Origin: Engraulis encrasicolus
Taxonomy: Eukaryota; Chordata; Actinopteri; Clupeiformes; Engraulidae
NCBI RefSeq assembly: GCF_034702125.1
Contig: NC_085873.1
Coordinates: forward strand, 42,988,348-43,052,347
Direction: 5' to 3'
DNA: 64,000 bases
In this document: in pieces, positions 1 through 10,948 of the stretch
Position numbering within the stretch: the first letter of the stretch is position 1
Layout: each line of letters opens with the position of its first letter
The notes under the pieces: model-generated
What the model was told of the DNA's origin: nothing
What the model saw: the letters and a program-made list of their open reading frames with translations, nothing else
Databases searched by the model: none
Program-made: the position numbers and the translations under genes

Positions 1-2072
1 CTCATCAGTCGACGGGGAAACATCACATCAGCGCTCCGATCTGAAAAGGCAACAGAGCTAAACTTAAATTTAAATTTCGTAAGATGACAATCAGACATTG
101 CATTGCATATGGAATGGACAACGCTCTTTCACATCTCTATCCCGTGACAGTAATGATGTTGAATATTATAAGATGTACAATGTCCTACTTACTCTTGGTC
201 GTAAAAGTCGGGAGGCAGGCGGGCATCATCACCGTAGCAGGGTGGATTACAGCTGGCTAGCCCTGTCCGACCCAGAGGTAATTCCACCTGTTTACTGTTG
301 CACAAGATTAAGGACAAATTCAGATATTTGTAGCCCAACCACGGACATCTGTATCAAACTATGAGCCCAGCTACTTCATTCATTCACCAATGATGGACAG
401 CATATGGGACGAGGGCGCAGTTCATGGCCAGCCATTAATTGCTAATAAATAATTAGCCTGGATTTCGTTAACGTGAGGAGAACATGATGCCACCGCTTTA
501 GGATTTGTACCGTTAAAAACACAGTTGGTGCCAAACCTATTGAGAGCATCACCAATCCGTGTAAAAGTGTACCACGAGCCAAATTCAGACCAATATAGCC
601 GTTTCATAAGAGTATTTGAACACTTAGACCTACGTTTAACTTTACACAAGTTTGCTTCAGTCAACCGGTTTGCTTGTAGCTGGCTAGCAAGCTAACGTAA
701 ACAAGGCTGTTAAAATGGGCACAATGTAGATATTTTTTATTCAACTGCACTTCCTCCATGTATCGGATGGCATCATATTTTAACAGCATTTAGGAAATAC
801 TACAATAGCCAATGTAGTTCTCCATGTCTTTGAATGAATGAACTAGCTGTCTCGTTTTGAAAACAACAGGGTTAACTTACACTTTTAAAGTCATAAAACA
901 AAATTCTACGAAATATCAATAAGCATTGATAGTATAAAAGCATCAGATATACTTTTTGCACCTTTGTGTATCACCTAATATAAATAAATCAATACTTACT
1001 GGAGAGCGCTGTTCGGTCGTGTCTGCCCCAACAAAAACTGTACCAACGTCCGTTAGATTTTACAGCGCGTCCGCGTTTGTGAATCAGATATGGATGCGAT
1101 TATGGTCCGCGTTTTGACGGTAGAATTTGGGGCGGCGCACGGTGGCGACCCTGATCCACCAAGTGGAACCCAAAGGAATGTGACAGTGACACGGATGTGG
1201 TGACTTGAACGCGGCTCCGCATCGGAGTCCTCTGCTGTGTGGGATTAATGACGATTGGGCAACAGGCTGGTCCACTTGAGCCATGAAACTTCCCACACTA
1301 AAATGACAGGTGTTTGGCCTGTGTTTGGCGAAAACTTGATCGGACAGCCAGCCTAAACTCATTCAGTCAGGGTGCCGTAGTTTAATGGTAGAAAGGTAAA
1401 ATTGTAAAATACAATGTAAAACCCAAAAAAGTATTCAATATAATGTCAAATGAAGTCCATATCTTTGCCTTCTTTAGAAATCTTGTATTAGGTGAGAATA
1501 GTAGCAATGGGCCGATTACGAGAAGTAAGTAGATGGGTATGAGTATTAAGAAAAATATTTCAATATGCAGGTAAAATCACTAAGACAAAGTTAATCAAGA
1601 AGGATAAGAAAAGTAGACAGATTAAGATAGATTACTTACAGACAGTGTTTCGCTAGGGGGTGTAAAACAGAGGAGACGTCTGGACGGAAGTTGAAAGTTG
1701 TTTTGATTTCTGATAACTGACTTCTGAACTATGGGTTGCTATGTTAACGATAAACGAAATACCTGGCAGAGGCACAGGCCATTTAAAGGGACAGAACATT
1801 AGGGAGATGAAAACAGTAACCTATGTAAATGGTTAATCTCAAACCTGCAAGACCCTTGGGGGACAGAAGAAGGTGTCTCAGTAATTTTGTCCAACCCTTG
1901 TATGTTCCAGGAACATTCTTGGAATAGAACCGAGAACACATCAGTCGTGTATTTAAGAAAGAAAGCAAAATGGCCAGTGTGCAGGAGGGTTTTCCCCCCA
2001 AATTGTCGGCTGAGTGACCCATGGGCCATCTCTGACACACATGCCAGCTGAGGTGTGCGGAAAAAAAGGGGT
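1..2072. other. No gene recognised
   Basis: Short random open frames only, none with a recognisable domain, splice context or codon character. The sequence is AT-rich with a GC-richer patch near 1000-1300. I see no RNA gene and no clear transposon ends in this stretch. Confidence 0.5.
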
Positions 2073-2765
2073 CTGCCATTGGTCAGACAGCCCATAAGTC
2101 AGACAATAAGCCATACAGGAGCATCAGGGGTTTTACACACCAAGGCGGTAAAGCGTCGCGGAACGGCCGCGTTTTTTACCGGCGTCTGTGAAAATACATT
2201 GAAACCTATCTGTCCTTACACACCAACCGGCGGTAGTCGGGCGTCAGCGGCGCGGGAGCCGGCTGCGCGCCGCGCTGCATTTGGAAAATAGAACTCCAGG
2301 GTATTTTTCACGCCGGCAACCGCCCGTGTCTCATTCAAATGAATGGCAAAGTAGCACGCTAGCTTTAGCTGTGGGAGGGTTTTGAACAGGACTGGCCGCG
2401 CACGCCGACGCTGTCAGTGTGCAAGGCAGAGAAAAGCACGCCGGCCAAAACTAAGCAGAAAGACCGCGTCCGTCCTGCGACCGTTCCGTTCCGCCTTGGT
2501 ATGTTTTGGCCCTCACGCAGCTACTAGGGTAGGCTAGGCTACACGTGGGCATGTCTTCTCAGACAAAAACATGCCTACTGACGGTTAAGGTTAGGAATTG
2601 TTTTGGTTTGGGCATAGTTCTTACTTTTCGGTGAACCTAACAGTGAATATTCACAAACGTATCATGCTAAAATAATTGTATACTGTCAGAACATTTTAGG
2701 TTTGGGCGAGTATGGTCTTTCTAATGGGATGTCAGACTATGGACTGTCGGACCAATGGGATGTAA
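2073..2765. repeat. DNA element with ~30-bp inverted ends
   Basis: The sequence at about 2074-2106 (CATTGGTCAGACAGCCCATA and onward) reappears inverted at about 2729-2760 with a few mismatches. The interior is GC-rich around 2130-2500 and unlike the AT-rich surroundings. No coding potential is visible. This looks like a non-autonomous terminal-inverted-repeat element. The exact ends and the target duplication are not resolved. Confidence 0.5.
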
Positions 2766-4274
2766 CCAAAAAAATACAAGCTTATCCTGTCATGGTCTGA
2801 AAAAAACGAAATTAAAATCTTTCAAAAATGTTGCAATAAAACCCCCGATTTCAAGTAAGCACCATGTGCTGCTTAAGTGAATGCAATGACACACGCACGC
2901 ACGCACACACACAAATATTCTCGCCATTAGAGTGATGCCATTTAAAAGGCATCTCTGGTGCAGATGGAATTTAAACAAGGTGACATTTGAGGGTGGAAGG
3001 GAGGCGAGTCGCCAGCTCAATTCCCCACCCCAATTATCAAAGTTTACGCAGCAAAGAATGACTCACCTTTCAACAACATTGCCACATTAATGACTGCACG
3101 GAATAATTGTTGCCGAATGAGATGCCGACGACAACAACAATAAAAAACAGCTTTTGTGGCACATGGCCCATGAATAATAATAAAAAGAAGAAATTAATCT
3201 CTTTCTGTAATTGTTTTTGTGTGTTGCACTTGGGCTCAAAGGAGAATGTGTTGATTGGGTATGTCGTATGCTGGTGTTAGACACGTTCCGTTGTTCCAGA
3301 AAGTCACATCTGTTATGGCAAGCTTTTGTGTGTGTGTGTCTACCTCTCAGTGCCTATACACTGATGTGACATTTAATTAATATGGAAAACGTTTGGTAAT
3401 TAAATGTTGAATACTATTGTTGCCATAGGTATTGGTTTAAAATTTTAACATGCTGGGGTGCGTAAGTCGCAAGATGACGTCATGACATTACGTCGCACAT
3501 GACACACTTGTCTCAAGAAAACATGTCTACTTGGTAAAAGGGGGTAATCGTTAGCCTGCTTAACCTTGACAAGAGCTATATGTTGAATAACAATGATTTT
3601 GTCACATAAAAGACAAGTGTTTAAAGTCACTAAATTCACCAAAGCCGCTAGATGAGGTTTTTAGTTGCCAGGGACATCGAACAGAAAATGACATCCAAAA
3701 GTTATGACAGTCACTAAAGAGCTGTTTCCACGTAGCAAGATATTTTTATATGTGGATATTTTTTTCTCCAAGCCCAGGTAGTCCACCATTTCAAATCTGC
3801 GCGCTCCCGTGACTGAGGGATTAGGATGTAACTGCAACCCAACAATTGGCCAAAATACCTATTGGTGTCGGAATGGCGGCATGTAAGCATACTACTAGCA
3901 TTGGCTCTTTTGGGGGGGGGGGGGGCATGCTTGCTAAGCCTATTACATGTATTACCACTCAAAGGTGTGCTAATGAGTATAATGATTTTTACTGAAATTA
4001 GCAATTTAGTGCTTCGTATTATTCCCATGTTATCTTGAGCCTTTGAAATATCAGGTACACGTTTACTCAAGGCAAGTCGTCCTCCACAACGTTGTATTTA
4101 AGGATAAAAAGGGTGGAAAAGAGGAATCATTTAGAGTAAGTATATTCGTTTGGATTAGTGACGCATTGTGTGAAGGGTCTCTTCACATACATCGTTCCAC
4201 CTTAGAGGAAATAAAAATCCCTCCGGGCAATTACAATGAGACCAGTTGGCGGCTAACTGGTGTCATAGGACTCA
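2766..4274. other. No gene; partial MITE copy and poly-G
   Basis: No coding region is supported. About 3716-3770 matches the left half of the inverted-repeat family whose fuller copies lie at 7876-8128 and 13016-13283 (end sequence GCTGTTTCCACGTAGC). A run of 14 G residues lies at 3912-3925 and a short CA tract near 2889-2913. Confidence 0.5.
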
Positions 4275-4830
4275 ATGGGCCTTTCCCATTACTAATCTTT
4301 ACTCCTATCCCTACGCCTTTCCCATGCGCCTCATGCTTTCCAACGAAGCTGTAAACGCAACCGCTACGAATTGGGATATCCCTTCAACAATCAAGGAATG
4401 ACACGCACAGCTGTCACTAATTCCATGCATTAGGTTGACGTTAGTAGCAATGTTTTTCATGTGCGTTTCACGCAGAAAAGGGCCATCACACATTAGGACA
4501 ATGTTAAACTTAGTACAATGGAATAATTATTACCACTTCAAAACCGTCAGTTGCGGCGAAAATACTTGAACTTGTGTGCTGTTGTGGGTGCCGTGGCTTG
4601 CCACCAATTTTTAAATGAATTCGCAATGAATTCAGGGAAACCTGTCGAAGCCTTCTGTTGACGGAGTGTGATGTTGGAAAATCTCTGCGCGGAGGGGTGG
4701 AAAGCCCTTTGCCGTACACCAACCCATCTGTCTGAACGTGAATCGGGATGCCACTACGCCTACACATGGACGCGCAAAACGGAGGCAAAGGGGAACGGCG
4801 TAGGGCTAAGGGGTGTAATGGGATTCACCC
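4275..4830. repeat. MITE-like element with long imperfect TIRs
   Basis: The left end near 4275-4335 (GGGCCTTTCCCATTAC, then a CCTACGCCTTTCCC block) is mirrored inverted at about 4778-4830 (CGGCGTAGGG, then GTAATGGG). The arms are roughly 55 bp and imperfect. No open frame with protein character is present. The superfamily is unknown because the target duplication is unclear. Confidence 0.5.
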
Positions 4831-6066
4831 AATGTTAACTGCTAGCTTGGAGGTAAAATTTGCACTGCCGTACTCAGAGAACGGTTGAAAGTACAGGAGA
4901 AAGGTAAAACTCAATTATTTAACTCAAGGGGATGTGTAATATGATCTTATTTCCAAAAATGGGACAGTATCACTTTAAGCGAATAATTGGCTAACAGGGA
5001 GAAAGGAGGCATTCACAATTTAAATGGCATTTAAGCAATTATGTCAGCCTGGTGGAAGTGAGTGAGGAAGAAGGCAGGCTCATAAAGAGCTCAAGTATGT
5101 AGCAAGCTGAAGACCAAAGACAACTCTACTACTATGCCATTTGCAGTTGAGTGAGAGCGGTTATCAGTGTTGCCAGATGTGTCTGATCAAATCCCACCCA
5201 AAGGTTATCAAAACCCGCCAGAATGCGGTAAATTCAGCCCAATTTCGACGAATTACATTGATTTGAAGGCAAGCAGGGTTCTGAGAAACCCCAAACATGT
5301 CTGATTAAATTAAAGCAGTAAAGTGATGATGGTGTAGGAGAACAACCCTCTCGCCTGGGTATTTATGCTGCTGAGTGTAGTAGCATTAGCATATCCCATT
5401 TCCCCCTGTCTTTATTTCCTTTTCATTTATCTTCCACCACAAGAACAAAACGAGCTGATGCTCACAGAAAAATATGCAAAAATAATGTAATTCTGAAAGG
5501 AAGGTAAAACTACTTTGTAGTATTTGTGTGTGTTGTTCGTGAGTTTATCACATGTGTCTATGTGTAACAGGTCAGAAATGATGAATTATGCATTTTCCCT
5601 TCTTTGTTTCATTTGTGCACATTCTTGTCTACCACAGGAAACCATTTGTGATTTATTCAAATTGCATTCTACTACATACAACATCTGAAAATGGGCTATT
5701 CTATTCTATTCTCCCTCAAGCTCTCATAATTACTGCTACACTCATGTGCCACAGTACGCACACTGGCTCACAAACACACAAATAAATGTCAAATCTTTTC
5801 TGCTCTCTTGTGATAGACAATATTCATGCAGTTTATGCAGGGAAGCAGGAAAAAGAAAAATGGCCTGAAATTGTTGTAAGCGTTGCAGTACAGTATATCA
5901 CACTATCCATACAGGTATATAGGTATGCTGCAGCATGGCTCATCTGTTTATTACTGTTAAGCTTGGTTTGATGAGAGGCAGAAAATGCCTGCATTCAGCT
6001 ATCTGAGCCTCAGGTAGCCAAGGTACCTCTCTGAGGTAGCCAAGAATGAAGAAAGAAGATGTGTTG
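4831..6066. other. No gene recognised; diverged TIR fragment near 5168
   Basis: Nothing coding is supported. At about 5166-5300 the sequence begins GTGTTGCCAGATGTG and contains AAAACCCGCC. This resembles the end and interior of the MITE family at 6219-6416, but is too diverged to delimit. Confidence 0.4.
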
Positions 6067-6218
6067 TTTTTGTAGCTGCGAACTACTACATGCTGACGGT
6101 GGTGGAATATCTCAAACAGCAGATGAATCAGCTCTCACAAATGTTGATGTTGAACTCTGATGATGTGGCAGGCTGCAGCTGCTGAGACACCACCCGAAGA
6201 CATGGAAGACGTGACCTT

Positions 6219-6416
6219 CAGGGTTGCCAGATGAGGCTGATGATTTCCAGCCCAAAAAATGCTCAAAACCCGCCTAGAAGCACAAAATCCCGCCCAATTG
6301 TATTGATTTCTATGGCAAACATTTGGCGTGTTTTTCTGATAAATGCCATTTTTACCCGCACACGGCCATCCTAAGCAGCCCAATTGGGCGGGAAACAGCC
6401 CAATCTGGCAACACTG
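6219..6416 (-). mobile_element. hAT-type MITE, GTTGCCAGAT family (copy 1)
   Basis: 198 bp with ends CAGGGTTGCCAGAT and ATCTGGCAACACTG inverted. It is flanked by a perfect 8-bp duplication, GTGACCTT (6211-6218 and 6417-6424), as hAT transposases make. It lies in the opposite orientation to the copies at 34043, 40511 and 63178. It interrupts the DUF4806-like exon. Confidence 0.88.
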
Positions 6417-6833
6417 GTGACCTTCCCCCTGGTGTCATTGGAGGAGTTAGACACGTTTGAAGAGTGGCTCAAGGATACAGCCAACAACCACAAAAAGCAC
6501 AACCTGGTATTTATATTTGTAATCTATCTGAAATAACCATTGTCTTTTACATTCAGAAATGGTATTATTTAATAAAATGCAAAAGTAAGTCTGTCACCAA
6601 TCTGTAACTATGCGTTACTATTTATTTGTTCAAGCAAAAAAAAAATGAAATTGAGTGTCACAGTCTCATATTTTCTGTTAATTTTTTCCTGTTCATTTTT
6701 TTTTATGTGCTTTTGGTATGCCTGAATACAGGAGCAGTGAGGAAAAATCGTGTGGGCCAGGGGGCCAACGATATCGACATCCACCAGCATGCCATAAGAT
6801 GGTTCAATTTAGCGATGGACAGAGCGGGTGGCC

Positions 6834-7311
6834 CATAGAGGTAGAAAATAACACTAGAGGACACAGCAATTTGCGACAGCACTGGGAAATGGCAGCTGGA
6901 GCTTCCCAACTTCCGTAGGTAGTGTAGGTACTTTCAGGCAATGCAAGTCAATGGAGAACACGCCCACCCCTGTCAAGAAATTAACTAAAACTGTGTAAAT
7001 ATAAAGTAAAACTTTAATCAAAGACCAGATTTGAAATGTCAGGCTACATATCTACTGAAATCATATGAGTCGATAAAATACATTTAAAAATCAAATAATG
7101 TATTTTATGCACTTAGTTAGCAACACACTTCAACTATTGTCCTTGTATAGTGTGTTGATGGACATTTTCACATGATTAAGCCATTTTTGACAGAGGTGAG
7201 CCTCGTTCTCCGTTAATTTCCATTTCTCTGATCTACCTACAGATAATGGCCGCTACAGATTGCCGTAAAAGGGGGGCGGGGTCCTCTCTAGTGTTATTTT
7301 CTACCTCTATG
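6834..7311. mobile_element. hAT-type MITE with 8-bp TSD
   Basis: 478 bp. The left end CATAGAGGTAGAAAATAACA is mirrored by TGTTATTTTCTACCTCTATG near 7292-7311, with the similarity extending about 30 bp. The flanks are a perfect 8-bp duplication, GGGTGGCC (6826-6833 and 7312-7319). It interrupts the last exon of the DUF4806-like fragment. No internal protein is visible. Confidence 0.85.
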
Positions 7312-7386
7312 GGGTGGCCGCTATAACCGGGAAATCCCACCATCAGCCAATCCACCATGCACACCATCCACTCAACCAGGCAATCA

Positions 7387-7875
7387 ATAATTCTCTATGG
7401 AAGTTGTGAGATGTTATCGGGGGAAATAGCCTTGTGATCAGTCTTTTATGATGGTGAAGGCAGCGCTTAAGCCAAGCTTGGCTCTTGTGGTGGGGCGTGA
7501 ACATCTTGCCAAACGTGTGTTTTGCTCATAAAACTGCAGTATTTCTGCACAACATCACCTGCCTCAAGTTGAAGTTTTAAACTTTTTGTTGTTGTTATTG
7601 TTTCCAAATGCAAGCTATTTGCATCATTAATTATTTTCACACTGAAGTTACATACTGTTAAAGAGGCCATGCCCATTTTTTTCACCTTCTTGCATTATTG
7701 TGTGTTCTATCAGTTCATAATGTGTTTTCCTGGTCCTGTGAATGTGAAAACATTTTTTTCACTTCGTTTGAATGTTACAGTTTATGAAAAAAAAAAAAAA
7801 AAGACGTCACCCTGACTACCACGGCCGCTTAACCACGCCCACTCACGATGAGTCAGATCATAGATGTGTATCTAT
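7387..7875. other. No gene recognised
   Basis: AT-rich sequence with a poly-A run near 7787-7801. No coding or repeat boundary could be defined here. Confidence 0.4.
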
Positions 7876-8128
7876 GGTGCTGTTTCCACGTAGCAGGATA
7901 TTTTTTTAGCAGGGTATTTTTTTCTCCTGCTAGGTGTAAACGCAACATGTGGATAAAAAAAATCCTCCATTGTAACAAATGCGTTTCAGACCCCTAAACA
8001 GGATATTTTTTTCTCCTGCACCTGGATTTTTAAATATCTGCTACGTGGAAACGGAAGGCCAAAACCAATACAAGCAGGAGAAAAAAATATCCACATATAA
8101 AAATATCCAGCTACGTGGAAACGGCACC
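7876..8128. mobile_element. MITE, GGTGCTGTTTCCACGTAG family (copy 1)
   Basis: 253 bp, beginning GGTGCTGTTTCCACGTAGC and ending GCTACGTGGAAACGGCACC. Internal blocks such as TTTTTTTCTCCTG and GGATATTTTT recur in both orientations, so the element is largely palindromic. The second full copy at 13016-13283 is in inverted orientation, and a half copy lies near 3716. The target duplication is unclear here (TAT/TTA). Confidence 0.78.
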
Positions 8129-8189
8129 TTATGAGTCAGATTCTATCTTCTGTATTCCATAATTAATCGTTATTTTTTTTCGAAGAAAT

Positions 8190-8430
8190 GTGGCTGAACG
8201 TCTACGGATGTGTGAACTTTGTTCGAACAAAATTGGACAATTACATATGTTACCAAAAGACCCACTTATGAAAACGAAATGGCTAACAGTTATGTGTGTA
8301 TGTACACTGCACTTCGACGAGAGTGACTACACCAACTTTGGCCAGTTCCATAGTGGATTTGTGGCGAAGTTGCATTTGAAGCCTGACTCAGTGCCATCAT
8401 CGCGACTGTCTGGTTGTAGGCCTACTGTAC
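8190..8430 (+). pseudogene. THAP-like DNA-binding exon
   Basis: Starts with ATG (MAERLRMCELC). It reads LHMLPKDP, then a basic tryptophan (KTKWL), then CTLHFDESDYTNFGQFHSGF and LKPDSVPS. The CTLHF block and the phenylalanine-rich, proline-ended tail are the recognisable features of a THAP zinc finger (C2CH). The spacing between the first cysteines and the LHMLP block is shorter than usual, so the fold may be degenerate. The 5' splice site after the exon is not obvious: the reading frame stays open to 8585, but the family similarity stops near 8430. It would supply terminal-repeat binding in an active element. Confidence 0.62.
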
Positions 8431-8833
8431 CAGTAATTAACCTAAACCAATTATGTGATGAATGTGTCGTGTGTGCGTGTGTAGCCTACTGTGTATCTAT
8501 CCTTTGGGTAATCTGGCTGGCAGCCTTAGCTAGAGCTCTACCGTTAAAGCTGGCATGTTGCAAAACTGTTGCTAATGTCAGTTGACACTTGACAGAGTTA
8601 TGGTATTTCAAAAGTCCCAAAAGATTCTGACAGTCTCCATGTTTAATACTAGTCTGTTTCCCATGCCACCGTATGCAAACGTGGCTACATTGCCTGCACC
8701 ACAGTCCAAAGTAGCCATCCGATTGTTACAGGCTGCATCATCTGTTACATCGCTACATTTGTGCCCTCTGTCGCTACAATGTCTTCACACTCTAGGCTAG
8801 TGATACAAAGTAGCTGCATAGCGTAACAACGGG

Positions 8834-8998
8834 GGGCAATCACTATTCCGACATAGCGCTATTCCGACATGCCGCTATTAGGGTTAGGGTTAACGTTAGG
8901 GATGTAGGAATAGCGGCGGACGGTGGAAAACGTGTCGGTATTCCGACAATAGACATTAACGTCGGAATAGCGACATGTCGGAATAGCGCCACGTAACC
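8834..8998 (+). repeat. 165-bp repeat with TTAGGG-rich core (copy 1)
   Basis: Begins GGGCAATCACTATTCCGACA and ends CGGAATAGCGCCACGTAACC. The blocks ATTCCGACAT and ATGTCGGAAT make the two ends inverted copies of each other. The core carries TTAGGGTTAGGGTTAACG. The flanks CGTAACAACGGG and CATAACAACAGG match at 10 of 12 bases, suggesting a long target duplication. The second copy lies at 43395-43563. Confidence 0.72.
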
Positions 8999-9047
8999 CA
9001 TAACAACAGGCGACCAACAACAACCAACTGTCATTTGCTATCTTTAA

Positions 9048-9406
9048 AGGGACACTGTGCAGGAAATGGTCAAAAAAGGTACTGCGACTATACTGCTCAT
9101 TGAAACTGGGCTGCCTATTGCCAAATTTAATCTTTACATGAAAGTTTACTAAGTAATAAACAAATATTTTCTAGTATGGTCCAAGTAGAGTCATTTTTGC
9201 AGCTAAAAATGGCTATTTTTGGAAATTCAAAATGGCGGACCATGGAGAAGATCCCCCTTTTCATGTATGAAAAGTGCAATTTTTCCAGTCATAATGAATA
9301 CTTAGAATTTGATGCTGGTGGTAAGTATTCATGAAAAAGATAACATTAGTGAATGAGCAGCATGAATTCTGGAAATAAACAACTAAAAAACTCACACAGT
9401 GTCCCT
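9048..9406. mobile_element. TTAA-flanked MITE
   Basis: 359 bp with 12-bp perfect inverted ends AGGGACACTGTG and CACAGTGTCCCT, flanked on both sides by TTAA (9044-9047 and 9407-9410). TTAA duplications are made by piggyBac and Kolobok transposases. The element lies in an intron of the THAP/Kolobok-like relic. No internal coding sequence. Confidence 0.85.
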
Positions 9407-9629
9407 TTAACATTTTAACTATAAATGAGTTTGCGTGCCTAACATTGCACATCTTGGGCTACTGTCATGTAACGCCAGTCTGCCATGTTTAACTTTTTTA
9501 TTAGGCTAGGCGGCGTTTTGGCACTGACAAACTCGCTGACTAATTCATTATGGTTTTAAATCCTCAACACGCAGTTGAAAAGTCAAAGCAACTATTCTGT
9601 GTTCATTTCCCTTTTTGTTTGTCACTCAG

Positions 9630-9750
9630 ACCAGCTTAGGAACACCCAAGTTCAAGGATGCGGCTTGTCAAACAGACCCACCCATTCTGTCCACCAAGGG
9701 TACACAGCTGTCAGCAAAGACTTTCCGACGTTATCGTGTGAAAAGCAGAG
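9630..9750 (+). pseudogene. Transposase relic, linker exon
   Basis: Preceded by a pyrimidine-rich acceptor ending CACTCAG and followed by GAG then GTTTGTG. The frame starting at its first base is open and contains ACQTDPPILSTKGTQLSAKT, a cysteine-glutamine-threonine-aspartate linker typical of the THAP/Kolobok-like fish proteins, then a basic stretch (RRYRVKSR). It joins in phase with neighbouring exons. Confidence 0.6.
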
Positions 9751-9903
9751 GTTTGTGATTTCATTAATTTTGCAACAGTCTCTTCTATTCTGTTTTAGTT
9801 GCATCTGATAGACATCTACAGTTGTGTGGGCCACTGTGTTATTTTGACGTTTTTCTTGTGTTTTCACATAATGGTAATTGTGGTAAAAATTCATTGCAAA
9901 TAG

Positions 9904-10541
9904 AAACTCAAACACCATGCGCAGCTGCCACTGAAACGATTTGGGAAGCCCTGACCTCCACACCCATCAAGCCACGGCCAGCCAAAAGATCACGCTTGGC
10001 TGTGGAGGACGACGACGATGAACTGCTAGATCAGGGGTCAGGAACCTATGGCTCTAGAGCCACATGTGGCTCTTTTGGGAACTGTATATGGCTCTTATTT
10101 ATCTGGGGTTGCCAACCACCCCTTGAAATATTGAATCGTCCTGGGACGGGACATGGAACGTTTAAATGCAGGAAATTACATCTAAGAAATACAAACATTT
10201 TGGGGGGAGGACTCCCAGACCCTCGCCATAATGAAGTTGACAATTGGCTACCCTCTACTTACATGTTATCAATTAAAGTAATAACTTGACAGTACACTCT
10301 AAGATTGTTGGGCTTAATTGAAATACATGCTTTTAATTGTATTCAGTGTTTTTAAAATGGTATGGCTCTCGTGAAATTTTCTTTTTTTTAAATTTGGCGT
10401 TAATGGCTCACTCCACCAAAAAGGTTCCTGACCCCTGACATAGATGAAGGGGAAGACTCATCAGTAGTTGCTGAACCACATGCCTCCACATATGTGCCCG
10501 ACCAAGACACAATGTCAGACTTGGAGTCATCGCATATTTCG
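9904..10541 (+). pseudogene. Transposase relic, acidic linker exon split by MITE
   Basis: The first part (9904-10031) reads ETIWEALTSTP, a basic KPRPAKRSRL block that could be a nuclear localisation signal, and an aspartate run. The second part (10438-10541) reads DEGEDSSVVAEPHAS and ends at a consensus-like donor, GTAAGTG. A 406-bp hAT-type MITE lies between them. The low-complexity acidic composition fits the linker between the THAP domain and the zinc-ribbon region. Confidence 0.55.
10032..10437. mobile_element. hAT-type MITE inside transposase exon
   Basis: 406 bp with ends CAGGGGTCAGGAACC and GGTTCCTGACCCCTG, a perfect 15-bp inverted repeat. The flanks are TGCTAGAT and ACATAGAT, which share the last five bases, consistent with a decayed 8-bp duplication. 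An ATGGCTCT block near the left end recurs near the right end (about 10363). Confidence 0.8.
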
Positions 10542-10677
10542 TAAGTGAATTTGAAATCTTTTACCATACAAAACAAAATGCCACCTAGACAACACACCCC
10601 TACTTCCTTCATGGCAAAGAATAAGCTTTTGTGTTGAGAATACTCTAAATCCACACTTGTCTAATTTTCTTACTCAG

Positions 10678-10948
10678 TGACACCAGCCACCGTCACACAG
10701 ATGTTAAGTACATTGTGAGCGAGAGGTGCCTTTTGGAGATCTTCGAAAAGTGCCCCCTTTGCAAAACAAAAAGCAATGTCACACCGCACAGACGAGGCAC
10801 CTCCTTGACTGTACAGCATAAATGTGGCCGGTGTGAGTACTACCGGGAATGAAGCAGTCAGCCAGTCAGAGGGACCTGTCCAACAACAAATTTACAACTC
10901 TCTGCAGCTATTTACTTCACCGGCACATCATTTTTCCAGCTGAACAAG
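10678..10948 (+). pseudogene. Transposase relic, cysteine-pair exon with nonsense codon
   Basis: Acceptor TTACTCAG, donor AAG then GTATGG. It encodes YIVSERCLLEIFEKCPLCKT, then a KCGRCEYYRE block, giving two CxxC pairs that look like a zinc ribbon. The next codon is TGA at 10850-10852 where the family as I remember it has tryptophan (TGG). The frame then continues normally as SSQPVRGTCPTTNLQLSAA to the splice donor. A single G-to-A change explains the stop. Confidence 0.68.

Larger units (their letters stand above)
6080..7386 (+). pseudogene. DUF4806-like coding fragment, broken by two MITEs
   Basis: Three coding stretches read in order. About 6085-6218 encodes a leucine/glutamine-rich helix (motif VEYLKQQMNQL) with an apparent frameshift near 6170. 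6417-6510 continues with FPLVSLEELDTFEEWLKD, which resembles the start of the DUF4806 domain found in many fish transposon-associated proteins. After an intron, about 6733-6833 plus 7320-7386 encodes AIRWFNLAMDRAGG, resembling the domain's C-terminal end, followed by a TAA. One MITE (6219-6416) sits in the first exon with duplication GTGACCTT, and another (6834-7311) in the last exon with duplication GGGTGGCC. Skipping each restores a continuous frame locally. The middle of the domain was not found, so this is probably a relic. The family assignment is from remembered consensus only. Confidence 0.5.

Noticed and set aside
8878..8902. Interstitial telomere
   Set aside because: Only a few imperfect TTAGGG units, and they occur inside a repeat family present in two copies, so they belong to the repeat.
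9652..9963. 103-codon minus-strand frame
   Set aside because: It overlaps the transposase linker exons on the other strand and has no protein character.
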